Assembly (NCBI RefSeq): GCF_003144115.1
Contig: NW_020312000.1
Location: 647,946 to 711,945, forward strand
Direction: 5' to 3'
DNA: 64,000 bases
DNA from: Tilletiopsis washingtonensis
Lineage: Eukaryota > Basidiomycota > Exobasidiomycetes > Entylomatales
A program made the translations under genes and the position numbers. This document shows positions 43,283-56,100 of the stretch, piece after piece (position 1 is the stretch's first letter; each line of letters opens with the position of its first letter). Below the pieces are notes generated by a model. The model was not told the DNA's origin. It saw only the letters and a list, made by a program, of their open reading frames with translations, and did no database searches.

Positions 43283-46200
43283 TCATTCGGACGCCCACAT
43301 GGCGGGCCCTGGAGGACAAGGTGTGAGCTGGCGTTCGAGCGGAGTCAGACGGCGCAGACACGCACAGTTGATCGGCAGGCGCGGCACGGTGGGGATGCTG
43401 CCATCGAGCTGCGCATTGGAGAAATAGTCGTCGTGCTCCTAATGCAAAGGGTCAGCAAGAGGCGGCTGGGGACGAGACAGCTCTGAATGCGCACCTGCAC
43501 TGTCTGCTCGTACTCGCGCAGGCTCTGCACCGCGTACACGTGCAGCGTCTTGTCGTAGCTGCGCCGCAGATGCGTCGGCACGGAGGGCACTGGCGGTGCC
43601 TCCTCGTCCTGGTTGACCAGGTCAAATGCAGGGCCCGGCAGGAAGGACGAGCGCTTCGAGAAGGCGCGTGACACGCGTGGCGACGCCGTGCCGAGGCGTG
43701 GCGAGGAGCGGCCGTTGGGCATCAAGGCATGGCTGGCGGGCGGAAGCTGCGAGGTCGGCGACTGCAGATCGAACGACACGTCCGGAGCCAGGTGATCGCC
43801 GTTGGTTGGCTGCACAGCGTCCGTCGAGTCCGGCCCGATGCGGCCCTCGAAGCTGAACTCGGAGCCCGGCGACGGGCCGTCTTCCGCGCGCGGCGTGTCC
43901 CCACCGCCGAACGACGAGATCGTGCTCTTCTCCCACGGGCTGCTCGCATTGGAGCCGGCGTCGTCATCGTCGTCGTCAGAGTCGCTGTCGAGCTCGTCCA
44001 GCCGCGGCATGCGTGCGCGCGGCTCGTTCTTGATCGTCGGACTCTCGATGAGGCCTTGTGGCGAGCCCGACGCGCCGTCGCTGCCTGCGCTCAACGGCTC
44101 GTTCTTGCCCTTCGTCCGCCCGGTGCTGCTCTTGGCACCAAGCGCGCGAAGCCACTTGGCGGCGCGCGACTGCGTCTTGATCTCGGCCTTGGACGTCAGG
44201 ACCGGGTCTGGCAGGCCGATGCCAAGCACGCGCTCAGCCTTGGTCGTCTCGGGTCGGTGCACAGACGGCGTGTGCCGGATGGTGCTGACGAACGACAGCG
44301 GCCGGGGTCGCGACTTGCCCGAGCCGTCTCCCTGCTTCTGCTCTTCCGTCTCAGAGCCCGAGTCAGTCGCGCCTGACGACGGCGAAAGCTCGTCGTGCCT
44401 GCGGCGAATGTCGTCCAGCCGTTGGTTGAAGAGGTGCGCGATGCTGACATTCGTCTTGCCCTTCGCATCGTCGGCGGGGTTCGGGAAGTCATTGATGCGC
44501 GCAAGCCGAACTGTATGCGTGGTCAGCCGCGCTCGCAGAAGAGACCAAGCTTTCAGAGATACTCACAGACGAGAAGATGCAGGAAGTACGCCCTGATCGT
44601 GAATGACCACGACAGGAAGAGCTTCTCGAAGACGGCAGGGTTGAGCAAAATGTCCTCGCAGAAGCGCGTGCGGTTGCGCTTGGTGCTCGTCAAAACGCCG
44701 AAGTTGGAGTAGCAGAACTGCGCAGGGTTGAGCCACTGGCACATGTGGTGTGGACGCTATACTCACCGCGACGGTTCGCATGAGCGCCAGCGCGTGGTCA
44801 GCCTCGCGCAGGAGCAGGCCGACCGTCTCGATGATGAAGTCGATGTCGATCAGCGACTCTGCGTGCAGCTCGGCCGTGTCGATGTGGTTGAGCACGCCGT
44901 CGAGCCAGTCCATGACGCAGAACACGCCCTGCACATCGTACAGGGACGTGCGCTTGAGCAGGCATTTGACGTGCGCGCCGAGCATCGGCCCGAACATGTG
45001 GTTGCTCGTGCTTGGCGCACGCACGATATCGACCACGATGGCGGTGCAGCGGCGATTGGCGGCCTCGAGGTGTCGAGGCTTGCCGGCCGTGCTGCCTGAC
45101 AGCACGTTGGCCGTCTCACCGGGGTTGCTGATGGCAAGTGTCAGCGCTGCTGCGGCGCCGCAGGTCCATGCACAACTCACAAGTTCTTCTGTGACGACAG
45201 CGTCGTCACAGAGAGGATGTCGCGGTGCACGAGCGACAGACACTTCTGGTGGATGCACGTGGCGAGATGCGCGTATCCAGGAGCGCCGAAGAACGCGCGC
45301 GAGGCGGCAGCATCGAACGTCTCGCGGGCCGACATGAGGCTAGCCAGCTGGCGGTGGAAGCTGCGGCAGAAGCTGAAGAAGAGCTCAGAGTCGTCCGACT
45401 GCCAGCGGCGCAGCCAGTTGCCGGTCATCTCGACCTCGACCTCGGGCTGGCGCACGAGGAAGCGGTCCTCCTCGTTCTCATCCTCGCCAGTGCCCGCGAG
45501 CGTCTGCGAGTCGAGGATCTTGAGATAGCTGCGCGCGTCGCGGTAGCAGAAGGGCTGCAGCGACACGGGGAAGCGCATGCAGTAGTCGTCCCAGTCCGCC
45601 GGCTGCGCCGCGTCCCAGCCTGCCTCCGTCGCCACGCGCTCAAGCGCGAAGCGGTTGACAGGCAGGGCGCGGAGGAGCTTGCTTGCGACACCGTCCACGC
45701 GGAAGAATGCGACAGCTGTGACGAGGCAGACGTGAGCACAGAGCACTCGCCGTGCAGCAACGGCGGCGACACATACCAAGCAGACGCCCGGAGAAGATCA
45801 GCGTGTTCTGGTAGACGCCCTTCTTGTTCAGCTCGCCGATGGCGTACGAGAGGATATGGCCGAAGACGGACGAGAAGCGCGCCTCGTCCTCTGGATCGGA
45901 CGTCAGCACCGGCGCAGAGAAGTTGCGGCTCTCGATCATGCACGCGATGCTCTCGAGGATGGCACCGCGGTCTGCCGAGGTCTGCACGTGCTGTAGGTCG
46001 AGCAGCAGCAGCCGGATCCACTCGAAGAAGAGCGTGCGGCGCGCCTTGCCGTTGGCGAAAGGGCCGCCTCCTTCCACCTCGACAACGGGCGTCTCAGCCT
46101 CGAGCGCAAGAAAGGGCAGGAGCACACTCCGGAGCAGCGCGCCCTTGTCCAGCGAGGCGCCTTCCTTGAAGCGCTTGAGTGCGGTGTTGACCTCTGCCCA

Positions 46201-48960
46201 CGCTTGTGCTGGCAGCATGCTGACGGCCTCGTCGAGCGACGAGCGCTGCTCGCCAATGTCAAAGTCGTTGGAGTTGAACGAGATGATCTGGCCATCGCCC
46301 TGCCGAGCGCCTCTGCTCTCGTGCATCGCGCTGGAAGCGGCGCCGCGCCCGTTCTTGCGCCCATTCTCAGTTGAGCCTCGCGGCGTCGCGTCCTCGCCGC
46401 GCCGCGACACAGCGGCGTCTTGACCTGACGGCCCTGCCTTGACTCGCACACCTCGGCGTGTGTGCGTCAGAGCTCCGGCGGGCACGAAGGTAGCTGCATC
46501 GATCGACGGCACAGCAGGCGACGGGGCTGCGGCAGCGGTGACTGCAGCAGGGATGGCGTCCTCCGCCGGTGCAGACGACGCAGGCGGAGCGGTCAGACCT
46601 TCCAGGCGCATCAAGGTCGCCGCGTCGGCCTGCAGCGTGGCCGGACGCTCGCGCTGCTTCTTGGGTGCATCTTGCTTCGGCGCATTTAGACGCGGTGTCT
46701 CGCTCTCGTCTGCCTCGGCTTTCCATGCCGTCGCCGTCGGGGCCGAGGCCTGCCTCTGGTGTGTCGGCGTGAAAGCGGCAGGTGCTTTGACGGCGGACGG
46801 ATCTTGCAGTGTGGCCAGCAGCGGGGACTGGAACGAGCTCGAGACTGGCCCGGGGCGAGGAAGATAGCCTCTCGAGGAGACTGGCGTCGGCGACGGAGCA
46901 GGCGCACCGCGGTGCGCCGAGGACAGGCCTGACGCCTTCGAACGGGCAGACGCCTGCTCGGCGGCGCCCCGACGAAGCGGCAATAGCGAGGCTGCAAACG
47001 ACTGGCTCGAGCGCGGACTGTCTGTTCCAGTCGAGTTGGCCTGGGTTGGTGAGTCTCTTGCCTTTCGTTCGCTGGTCCTGCTCTCCTTCGAGACCTCGGG
47101 AGACCAGCCCGACGAGGTTGCGGCCTCTCGCACAGGTGGCTTTTCGGGCGCAGGCGCGGGCGATGGCGCCGGTGACGGGGTGTGCGGCGTCGGCGGCAGC
47201 GACTTGTCGTCGACCACGAGGCCCTGCTGAGCATTCGCAGCCGGCATGGGCACGCGCAGCGTTGCAGGTGCCGCCGCTTGGTCGCCGTCTTCGAGCTCCA
47301 GGACGGGGAGGCCCTGCTTGGCTTGCACCTCGAGCGGCGTCGGACTGCTGGTCTTGTACTGCGAGAACATCGTAGACAGATCGTCGAAGCCCAGGCCGAG
47401 GTCTGGTGCGTCCGGCAGGAAGCTCGAGGCAGTCGTGCCTGAGCGACTCGCCAACGAGCTGTTGACGGAAGACGTGGACTGGCTCTGGGCCGTGTCCGCG
47501 CCCTCGATGAACAAGCCACTGTTTCCGAGGCCAAAGTCGACCGATGCCGAGTGCTCCGAGCTCATCGACCGCGACGGCATCGTGCGGTGGCTCTGTCCGC
47601 GCATGCCCTGCTGCGGCGACGAGCCGGCGGTACTGGGTCGGCCAGATGTTGCCTGCTCAGAGGCGCTGGCCCTGCCAGAGACGTCCGGCGAGCCGCTGGT
47701 TGGCGCACTGCCCATCGGCGGGCTCGTATCGCTCTGCTCGCGCTTGCCGCTGAACATGCTCTTGAGGTTCCGCATGCTGGCTCTGCCTATTGACGAGGCA
47801 GTCGAGGGCCGCGCTTGCGAGCCACGCGGAAGCGAGTCGCCTGCTGCAACTCTGGGCGCCGTCGAAGGCCGCGAGACGTCCGTTCGGCCTGCAACGCCAT
47901 TGCGCTCCACGCTCTGCGAGCGTTGCTCTGAGCCGTTCGTGAGATCACCGCCCTGCTCGGGCCGCGACGTTGATCGCAGAGGCAGCGCACCGCCCGCGAA
48001 GCCTTTCGCCGATCCGCTCGAAGTGCTGCGCAGCTCGTCCCGACTCTTGCTGCGTAGCGCGACATGGCGCGCCTCGTCGTCGCTGGTGCTGCCCGATGCA
48101 GATCTGGAGAGAGGCAGCGAACTCGGCGGCTGGAAGGAGTCACGCGCCGCGTTCAGTCCAGACGCCAAGGCCGCCATGCTGTCCTCCGAGGTTTTGCGCA
48201 GAGGCTGCTTCGGGCTCCCGTTCGCGCCGGCACCGGCGGTGGATGGACGACTGGAGGGACCGGCCTGAGCTTCGCCGCTCGACACGCGGCTGCCTGGCGC
48301 TTTGCCGTTGCCGACAGCGCCGAATCTCGGCGGAGAGCCGTGTCCGAGCGAGTCTAGTGCGGCTGCAGGCCGCGGCAGAGAGGACGAGCTCGTGCGCATG
48401 CCGAGGCGGTCAGCGGCCGATGCACCTCTGCCCTCGCCGCCGCTCTGGTCCGGGGGTGCGGCTGCACCCGAGGGCCAGGGCCGCTTCGAGGCGCTGAGGA
48501 TGTTGAGCTTCTGCCGCGCACCGGTGGAGCCCACGGGCACGAGGAATGTCCGCGGCGCCGAGTGCGCCGATCCAGGACGTCCGTCGCTCGCGCTGTCGTA
48601 CGGCAGAGAGGCGGCAGAGCCGGAGCGTGCCTGGAAGGAGGTGCGCGAGAGCTGCTCCTTGTCATCGCCGTAGCGGCTCGGCGTCACCGAGCGGCCGCCG
48701 CCGGCGAGCACCAAGCTCGGAGCCGGGCTGGCGGCGCTGCCGCGTCCCTCGGACCCGCGGCGCTGCTGCCAGGGTGCATCGCTGATGCCGAGCGCGCCCG
48801 GCAGCGTCGCGGCGGACGTCATGAACGACGGCTGCGACGTCAGCTCCTCGCGCTCGCGCGTGAAGGAGAGCGCCGAGGCGGAGCGCTGCTGGCTGTCGCG
48901 GCGCTCGCTGCTGCGGCTGCCGGCGCCATCCGCGGCGGCGCCGTCGTAGTAGTACGACAT
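43283..48960 (-). CDS. DUF1765 / UPF0592 family protein
   Basis: Seven exons (48960-45777, 45715-45181, 45127-44767, 44735-44567, 44510-43495, 43438-43366, 43308-43283) encode 1,787 residues. The first 900 or so are disordered, Ser/Pro-rich and phosphosite-rich. The conserved DUF1765 block spans about 930-1420, with SVFGHILSYAIGELNKKGVY, NTLIFSGRLLAVAFFRVDGV, SKLLRALPVNR, IHQKCLSLVHRDIL and SNFGVLTSTKRNRTRFCEDI. A polar insert with an acidic run (DSDSDDDDDDAGS) precedes a conserved C-terminus, DYFSNAQLDGSIPTVPRLPI then NWPAMWASE. The terminal exon of 26 bases supplies that last motif. The family is fungal and uncharacterised; S. pombe members are listed as UPF0592. The start MSYYYDGAAADG at 48960 was preferred over the in-frame 49038. 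Confidence 0.88.
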
Positions 48961-51900
48961 GTGCCGGGAGCAGGCGATAAGCGACGGCGAGGCAAGAGAC
49001 GCGCGTGCAGTCGCTGCCGGACGGCGCGGGGCGCTCACGCCGTTGCTGCTGCTGCCTCTGGCCGGCGGATGCGCGGCGGCGTGGCGAGGCGAGCAGGAGC
49101 GGCAGGGCCCGGCGGTGGTCGCGGTGAGGTCGTGTGCAGCGGGTGTGGGTGATAGGCTATGCGGGCAGAGGACGAGCAGCGGACGGCACAGCAGCTAGGT
49201 GTGCGGCACGCGAAGCAGCAGCAGCAGCGGGCGCGCTGATGCGCGAGCAAGAAGAGCGAGGTGGACGTAGAGCGTATGGAGCGCCGCAGCTGCGCAGGCA
49301 CGAGTGAGTGGCAGCGAGGGTATCGAGGTGGGGTTGGCGGGCGCTGCGACAGCGGTGCGGCTGCACCTCTTGAGAGTCAGTGCTGAGGAGGAAGGTGGGC
49401 TGAATGAAGTGATGGAAGAGGAGCAGCCGGTGCCGAGAGCCAAAGTGCTGCTGGCGGTGAGGCGACGGCACGCACCACGACGGCGGGTGGAGAGCACGCG
49501 CGGCCGTCCCAGCAGCGCGGTGCCGGCGGCTGGCGTGCTGCCTCGAGATCTCGCCGCGAGCTCGCTGCGTGCGTGCGCGCAAGATGCTCCGCTCTCGCTC
49601 CACGCGGCGCCCATGCGCGGGCGCATCATGTCTCGCTGCCAGCTGCTGCAGCGCCCTGGGCGTTGGAGCAGCGAGAGCAAGAAGCAGCCCGCGGGTCGGC
49701 GCCACAGACGCACAGGACGACGGCACATCGGGCTCCGCATGGCGAGCACGTGCAGCGGCGGCGTCACGCCTGCCTTCTCACCTCCATCCCGATGCTGCCT
49801 CGACGCAGCAAGGCGCACCGAGGAGAAGGAGGTGCGACTTCTGATGCTGCCAGGGGCAAGGTGCTGCTGGACCACTCGGCTCGCTCGGAACAAAGCACGT
49901 GCAGCGTCAGCAGCAGAGAAGGCGGCTCTGCTAGGCTGCTAGCTCTCGCCGCCGCCGCCCCCCTCTCTCTTCTCCTTCCCGCCCCGCACCCGAGACCGAG
50001 CTCGCGACGATGACGGAAGCCGCCGGTCCGACCACTAAGCGGCGCAGCACTTGCCCCTCCGGCCAGCTCGGAGGCACGCTGCGCGCGCACAGCGGGCATC
50101 ATCTGGTGCCGCCCCTCGTTCTCACCCGCTTCTAGGTTCACAGGGCGCAATAGAGTGCCGGCGGCTCGCGCCCTCTCTACCGCAGCTGTGGTGCGATGGC
50201 GCGCACCAGGTGCAGCAGCGAAGCGGGGTCAGACGTCGAAGCCGCTCCGCATGAAGGCATGACAAAAAGCGAACAGACCCCGTCACGGTCAGACACGACT
50301 GCTTCTTCGGAGACGGTCTGGGCAGCCAACGTCACGTCTAGCACCGGCGCTTATGAGCGCAGCTAAAGCTGTGCTCGGTTGTCGAGGCACAAGGCAGCGC
50401 TCAAGTCCTCCATCTCGAGGTCCGCAGATCGCGATCTGAGGGCGCGGAAACAAGTGCAGAATTGGGAGCTGGGTGCATCGCTCCCGTGCTGCTAGTCATA
50501 TGGGCCCATTCGCCTTGAGTTCTCTCCGCACACATGCCAGTAACGCCCCTGAGAGGCAGGCATTTTGTGTCTCTCAGCGGTCGCATCCGCCGGCCTTGGT
50601 ATCTCGTCGTTGCATCATCGTCAGGATAGGGAAGATGCAGGAAGTGCGCCGCACCATCGGGGGAGAGGAGCTCATTGCGAGCGGGGACGCTCGGCCAAGA
50701 GGCGAGTCCCGCCACCGCTCCCCCTCCTCTGGGAGCAGAGGAGGCTTTTTTTCCGTGCGCCTGCTGCGCGCAGCCGGATAGCTCGTTCATATGAGCGCTG
50801 ACAGGCAGAAGCTCGGGCAGCCTCAAGGCAGAAGAATCGAGAAGGGAGGAGCTGCGCCCGGCTCTCTCGCTGCGAATCCCAGCATGCTGGCCCTCTCTCG
50901 GCGCTGTCGTGTGTGGGCGCAGCAGAGGGATTGCCGCAGTCGATTGCGGTCCAAGAGACCTTGATCAAGTCTCACGACCCCTCACCGGGCCTCGCGCTAC
51001 CTTCAAAGGCCGTTCGGCGCCAGTGCGCTCCCGAAGCCTGGGCGAGACTCGCCAAGGCAGGGTCGGAAGCACCTCGGGCCTTGGCACTGCGCGACTGCGG
51101 CTGGGAGCAAAGAGCACCCGGCGGGACGGACAGAAGCACGGGCGGCTCCGAGGTCGTCGCGCGTGGTACCGCTTGATCCTCGGGCAGGACACGGACGACT
51201 ACAGGTGTGCTCGGCGTTGGCACAGCCTTCCTTGCTGTATCCCGCAGCCGCCGCCCGGCGTCGCAGCGAGCTCCTTGAGCTCTTGCGCCGCGCGCAGAAG
51301 ACACGCTCCCTCACGTTCCCACGCCTGGCTCGCCGACCTTTCAATCGACGACCTCGCCAACGGCGGGACCCGCTCGCTTCCGGCAGCGCCCACCCAGCCT
51401 GGAGGCTCAAGGGGTGCTTGAGCTTCCTGCGCCCTGCTGCGGCGCCGCACCGGTGTGGGCCAAGGCTTCGGGGCTGCACCCTTTACGCCGAGCATGGCGC
51501 TACGCTAGCGCCCTGCGGGTGCTGTCCCGCGCCTGCAGCGCGCGCAGCGCCTGCGAACCTTGACCGCGCCGCGCCCCGTGCGAGTGGGGCGCCTTGGCCC
51601 GGTCCACCGGCCCGCCGGACCACATCGCTCATGCCGGCCGGGAGCATGCTGCTGGGAACAGGCCATAATGTGCACCTGCATGCAATGTGGGCGCTCGAGC
51701 TGCGAGGTCCCGCCGACGATGCCGAGGCGCCAGGCAAGCGCGAAGGAAGAAAGGCAAAGCGTCTGAGGCGGGCGACGCGGATGCGGACCACGCGCGGCGC
51801 CAGCACAGGCTGCACACCGGCTGAGGGGCCCTTGACGACGCCGTCGCGGCTTCCTCTCCCCCGTCGCAGGTCGTGCCAGCACATTGTCGGAGGGGTGAGG

Positions 51901-53173
51901 TGACAGCACGTTGTGGCGGACGACGTGACACGCAGCACAGCTCGTCCTTTGTCCGCTGGCGAGCTCGCCTGTGCGCGCTTCCGAGCCTCGCCTCGCAACT
52001 CCGCCTCGGCACAACACTCGCAGGACGTCTCCAGCGCTCATGGCTGCATGCAGCACGCAGAGCATCTGTGAGGCCTCCTCGCCTGCGGCTCTCCGTCCTG
52101 CGCGCTGTGTCTGCACAGGGCGGTGATTGCGCGAGGCTCGAATGAAGCCTGATCGACTCACAGGTGAGAGCAGGCCGTTGTGCTCGACGGCTCGGAGTCC
52201 GAGGCGCGCGCGTCCACGCCGTGTGCCTCTCGTCCGCTCGCAGGAGCAGCGTGACCTTCCTCGACGGCACGCTCCTTTTCTCCGCATGCACCTGACGGCT
52301 GCGAGAGGCATGCGAGCCCCCTCGCCGTGTCTGTGGACGCTGATGTCGGGAGCCGAGCCCATTCGATTCAACGCTCACGCTTGCACGGCGCTGGCGCCGC
52401 CTGTCACGCCGCGACCTCGTGCACGTCGCGCGCCCACGCCAGCGCCGCGCTAGGCCGGACACAACGGCAAGCGCCGGCCGCCGCGCGATCTCGCGATGAA
52501 CCCTGACCACGGGCGTACGAGCGTGATGGCCGATCTGGCGTCGCCACACCGTCGCGAGTGCTGCACTGAGGGACAGAGAGCGAGCTCGCCGATGCAGCAG
52601 CGTCTCCGTTGTGTGTGCTTCTGCTGCTGTCGCGAGCGGTGAGGCAGCTCGCCGTCGTGGCACGCACGCCGCGCCAACACGCGCGCGGCGTGCGGGCGCT
52701 AGCGCTGGCGCTGCCGCCTCTGCCGTGTGCGCCGGCGCGCGCCTCTGCTGCTGCTGTGCTGGGTGCTGCTGCCGTGCCTCGCGCCGCCGCGCGGGTGAGG
52801 CGGCGACTGCCCGACGGCACCTGCACGCCGCTGCTTCGCGCGCACTCTGCACCCCTCTCTCGTCGTCATCATCCACTCTCCCCGCCTGGCCGGCCCCTCC
52901 TATCGCCAGCTCGTGCCCGATCAGTCGCGGCAGAGCAGGCAGCAGCAGCGTTGCGCGACACCGCTCTCTGCGCTGCAGCGCTCTGCCATACACGTGCAAG
53001 CTGCCGCCGCTGCGAGCCGTGCTCTGCGAACATCCACCTCCTCGCTGGCCCCGTCGACGCGCACGCGCCGCCGCCAGTGCCGTCCATCCGCTCCTCACTG
53101 TCGCCGTCACGTCTGGCACCCGCGCGTACAGCCAGGCGCCTGTCTCTGAGGCCCTGCCTCACCCGCCTCCGCC
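48961..53173. promoter_or_regulatory. 4.2 kb divergent intergenic region upstream of uac1
   Basis: This is the longest non-coding stretch in the window, between the DUF1765 gene (minus) and adenylate cyclase (plus). Open frames occur on both strands, but none shows a domain, a repeated motif or a coherent splice pattern. A leader-like C/T tract at 49940-50005 precedes a 41-codon frame at 50010 that I could not extend. From about 52830 the sequence resembles a cyclase 5' leader. It most likely holds long regulatory sequence, leaders and possibly unrecognised non-coding RNA. Confidence 0.45.
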
Positions 53174-56100
53174 ATGGCGACCGTCTCCGCGCCGCCGGCA
53201 GACGATGTCAGCGGCCTGGGCCTGACGAACGGCGCCGGCAGCAGCAGCAGCAGTGGCAGCGGCGCGCCCGGCAAGAACGTGTCTCTGCCGCGGCGTGATT
53301 CTGCGCCGCGGCCACCACCGCCGTTTGCCGGGCCGAGCCAGACGGGCAGCCGCTATGCGCGGCGCCTGGCCGAGGGCCTGCCGAGCCTCTCGACGCACGA
53401 GATCGACTTCAGCGACGTGGCCGTTGTGCAGGGCTCGCCGCCCTCGTCGCCCGGTCTGCGCCACCACAAGTCGCGCGCCGGCAGCGACTTTCGTGCCGGG
53501 CGCAATGGGCGCATCAGCGATGCAGGCCGCGAGGAGGAGACTCTGTCGCCCGGCGATGGCGGCAGCATCTCCTGGGCGCCAAGGCCGCCGCGTGAGGAGG
53601 GCGGCATTGTCACCGAGGCGATTGCGCAGACCGAGCGCGCCGACTCGGCGAAGCACCAGGCCATCATGCCATGGCTGTTCCAGGACGAAGAGTCGCAGGA
53701 CTCGTACTCGCGGCACGCCCGAACAGTGAGTCTGAGCTGGGGCGCGGCGTGTGAAGCGCAGCCTTCTCGCTTCTACCTGTGTACTCGTTGCGCGAGAGGC
53801 TCACACGAAATCGAATCGCAGCCAACGACCGGATCCTACCGCCTGCCGAGCAGCTCGACGAGCGGCGTGGCCAGCAGCGCATCGCAGTCCACGCTGTCGC
53901 TGCGACCAGTGACGCCGCCCGGGCTTCGCAGCCCAAGCAACTTCGCTGTCGCGCAGCAGTTGCCGGCCACTGCATCGTCTACGAGTCTCGCCTTCTCCAC
54001 CAGTGGTGCCGTCACGCCGCTGAGTTCCCGCAAGAGCCGCAATCCTTTCCACTTTTTGCGCAAGAAGAGCTCTGCGGCGCTGCGTGACCCGATGGAGTGT
54101 GAGTCCCGTCCGTTCATACAGCGCTCACTGCGTACTCACGCGTGGCTCTGCAGTGCCAAGCTCCAGTCCGCCGTCGGTGCGCGTATACCAAGACCAGCGC
54201 ATGGGCATGGGCTCCTCTGGAACGCTGCCGCGCGCTCCGACGCTGCCGCCGACGCCCGCAGTCGGGTCCATCTTCCCGCCGCGCTCGGCCAGAGGGTCAG
54301 AGGTGACAGCCGTCAGCGTCGAGGATGAGCTGGCAGAGCTCGAGACGACAGGGCAGGTCACGCCGTCTGGTCTGCGTGCGACAGGTGGCAGCGGCGGCTC
54401 CGCCACGACGCCCAAGGAGAAAGCGCCGAGACGCGGACTCCGGCGTCCGAGGACGCGCGACCGCGATCGCAGCCGCAACCGTGACGACTGGACTGGCGAG
54501 GGGGACGGATCCGGACTCGGCACGCCGTTCGCTACTAGCGGAGACGTCGAGCTGAGCCTTGACATGAACTTCGAGCACATCGACGACATTGTCGACACGT
54601 CCATGCGCCAACGCTCCATTCCAAATGCCTCAAACGATGGCTCCTCGCAGGCAGACGAGCGACCCGACAGTGCCGGCGATGCCGCGTCGCTGCAGAACGG
54701 GCGCAGGCGCTCCACGTCCTTCTCCGCGCTGTCACGCATGCAGTCAGCCAGATCGCGAAACGGCTCGAGCTCGCCGGCGCCGCCGGTGGCAGAGCTCCCG
54801 CAGAGCAGGCCACAGACTCTGCGGCGCCTCGGCTCGACGCCTTCGCCGCTCGCCAATGGCAGCTTCACCATGGCGCCGCAGCACCCGCGAGCAGCGCAGA
54901 TCAACGTCACCCAGCAGCCTGGGCTGCGGCGCATTACAGCAGCGGAGGCGCAGCAGCACCTTGCGTCGCGCCAGCAGAAGAGCGACGGCCTGTCGCCTGG
55001 CAGCAGCTCGCCTGCTCTGGGACCCTACTCGTCTCCGCGGCAGAGCTCGGACTTTGCGCCGGACGACTCTGGCGCATCGACGCAGCGAGCGTCGTCGACT
55101 AGCAGCAGCGTGCGCGAGCTGCGCAAGGACAGCGCCACCTCGTCGCTGTCGCAGACGTCTGGCTACTCTGGCGTGTCGCCGAAGACGTCTCTCACGCATT
55201 TGCCTCTCATGCGGAAGGAGGGCTCGGTGGAGGGTCAGCCGACGGGCACATGGACGCGCAGTGGGCTCGCAGATCCGACGTACCGCTTCCCGCCGCCGCT
55301 CGACGGCGAAGTGCGCGGCGGCGAGATTCTCGCTGCGCGCAAGTCAAGTGCAAGCAGCACGAGCCAGGCGGCATCCACGTGGATGGCGCCCGACTCGTGG
55401 GCGGTGCAACCGGACGGGCTCAGGGACTATCTGCGCGACGAAGACGGCGAAGGCGCGTCCGACGACGACAACGCAGACAATGCTCAAGCCACTGGCCTGA
55501 CGCGCCCCGTGGACCGCCGGGGCTCGGGCGCGACGAGCGGCACTGCAGCAGGCACGCCGACCGGCATGCGCTCGCCCCGCTCGCCGTCGCTCGAGAGCGG
55601 CATCGCCCACACCGTGCTCGCAGCGCGTAGAGGCACGCACGACTCCAACATCTCGAGCTACTCGTCGAGCACGCACGAGAGCTCGTTTGCAGGCGCACAT
55701 CCGTCGAGAGACGACATGCACGCGCACGAAGAGGAGACAGACCCAGCGCCTGGCCCGCTGCCCACGCCCTCGACGCCCGCAAGCGTGCACTCCTCTGCGA
55801 GACCGAGCTCGCGCGGCGGCGCTGCGCTGGCAGCCGCTGGCGGAGCTGCAGCTGCGGCCGCAGGCAAGCTGGGTCTGCATCGTCCCCTGCGCCACAAGGC
55901 CAGCGCTCGTCCGAACACGGCTGGCTCGATGGGCGGCCGGTCCATCGGCTCGCCCATCGTCGGTCTGCCCGCGGCTCTGACTGAGGACGACCTGGCCGCG
56001 CGCTCCGTTCGCGGCATCATCAAGCGTCCGAGCACCGTGCAGAGCCAGCAGGTGGCGCGTCCTGTGAGCACCTGGTGCTGACGGAGTCCCTGCAATCTCT

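Noticed and set aside
50010-50135. 41-codon frame after a C/T-rich leader-like tract
   Set aside because: It cannot be extended by any good donor and acceptor pair and has no motif. It is kept only as a hint within the long intergenic region.
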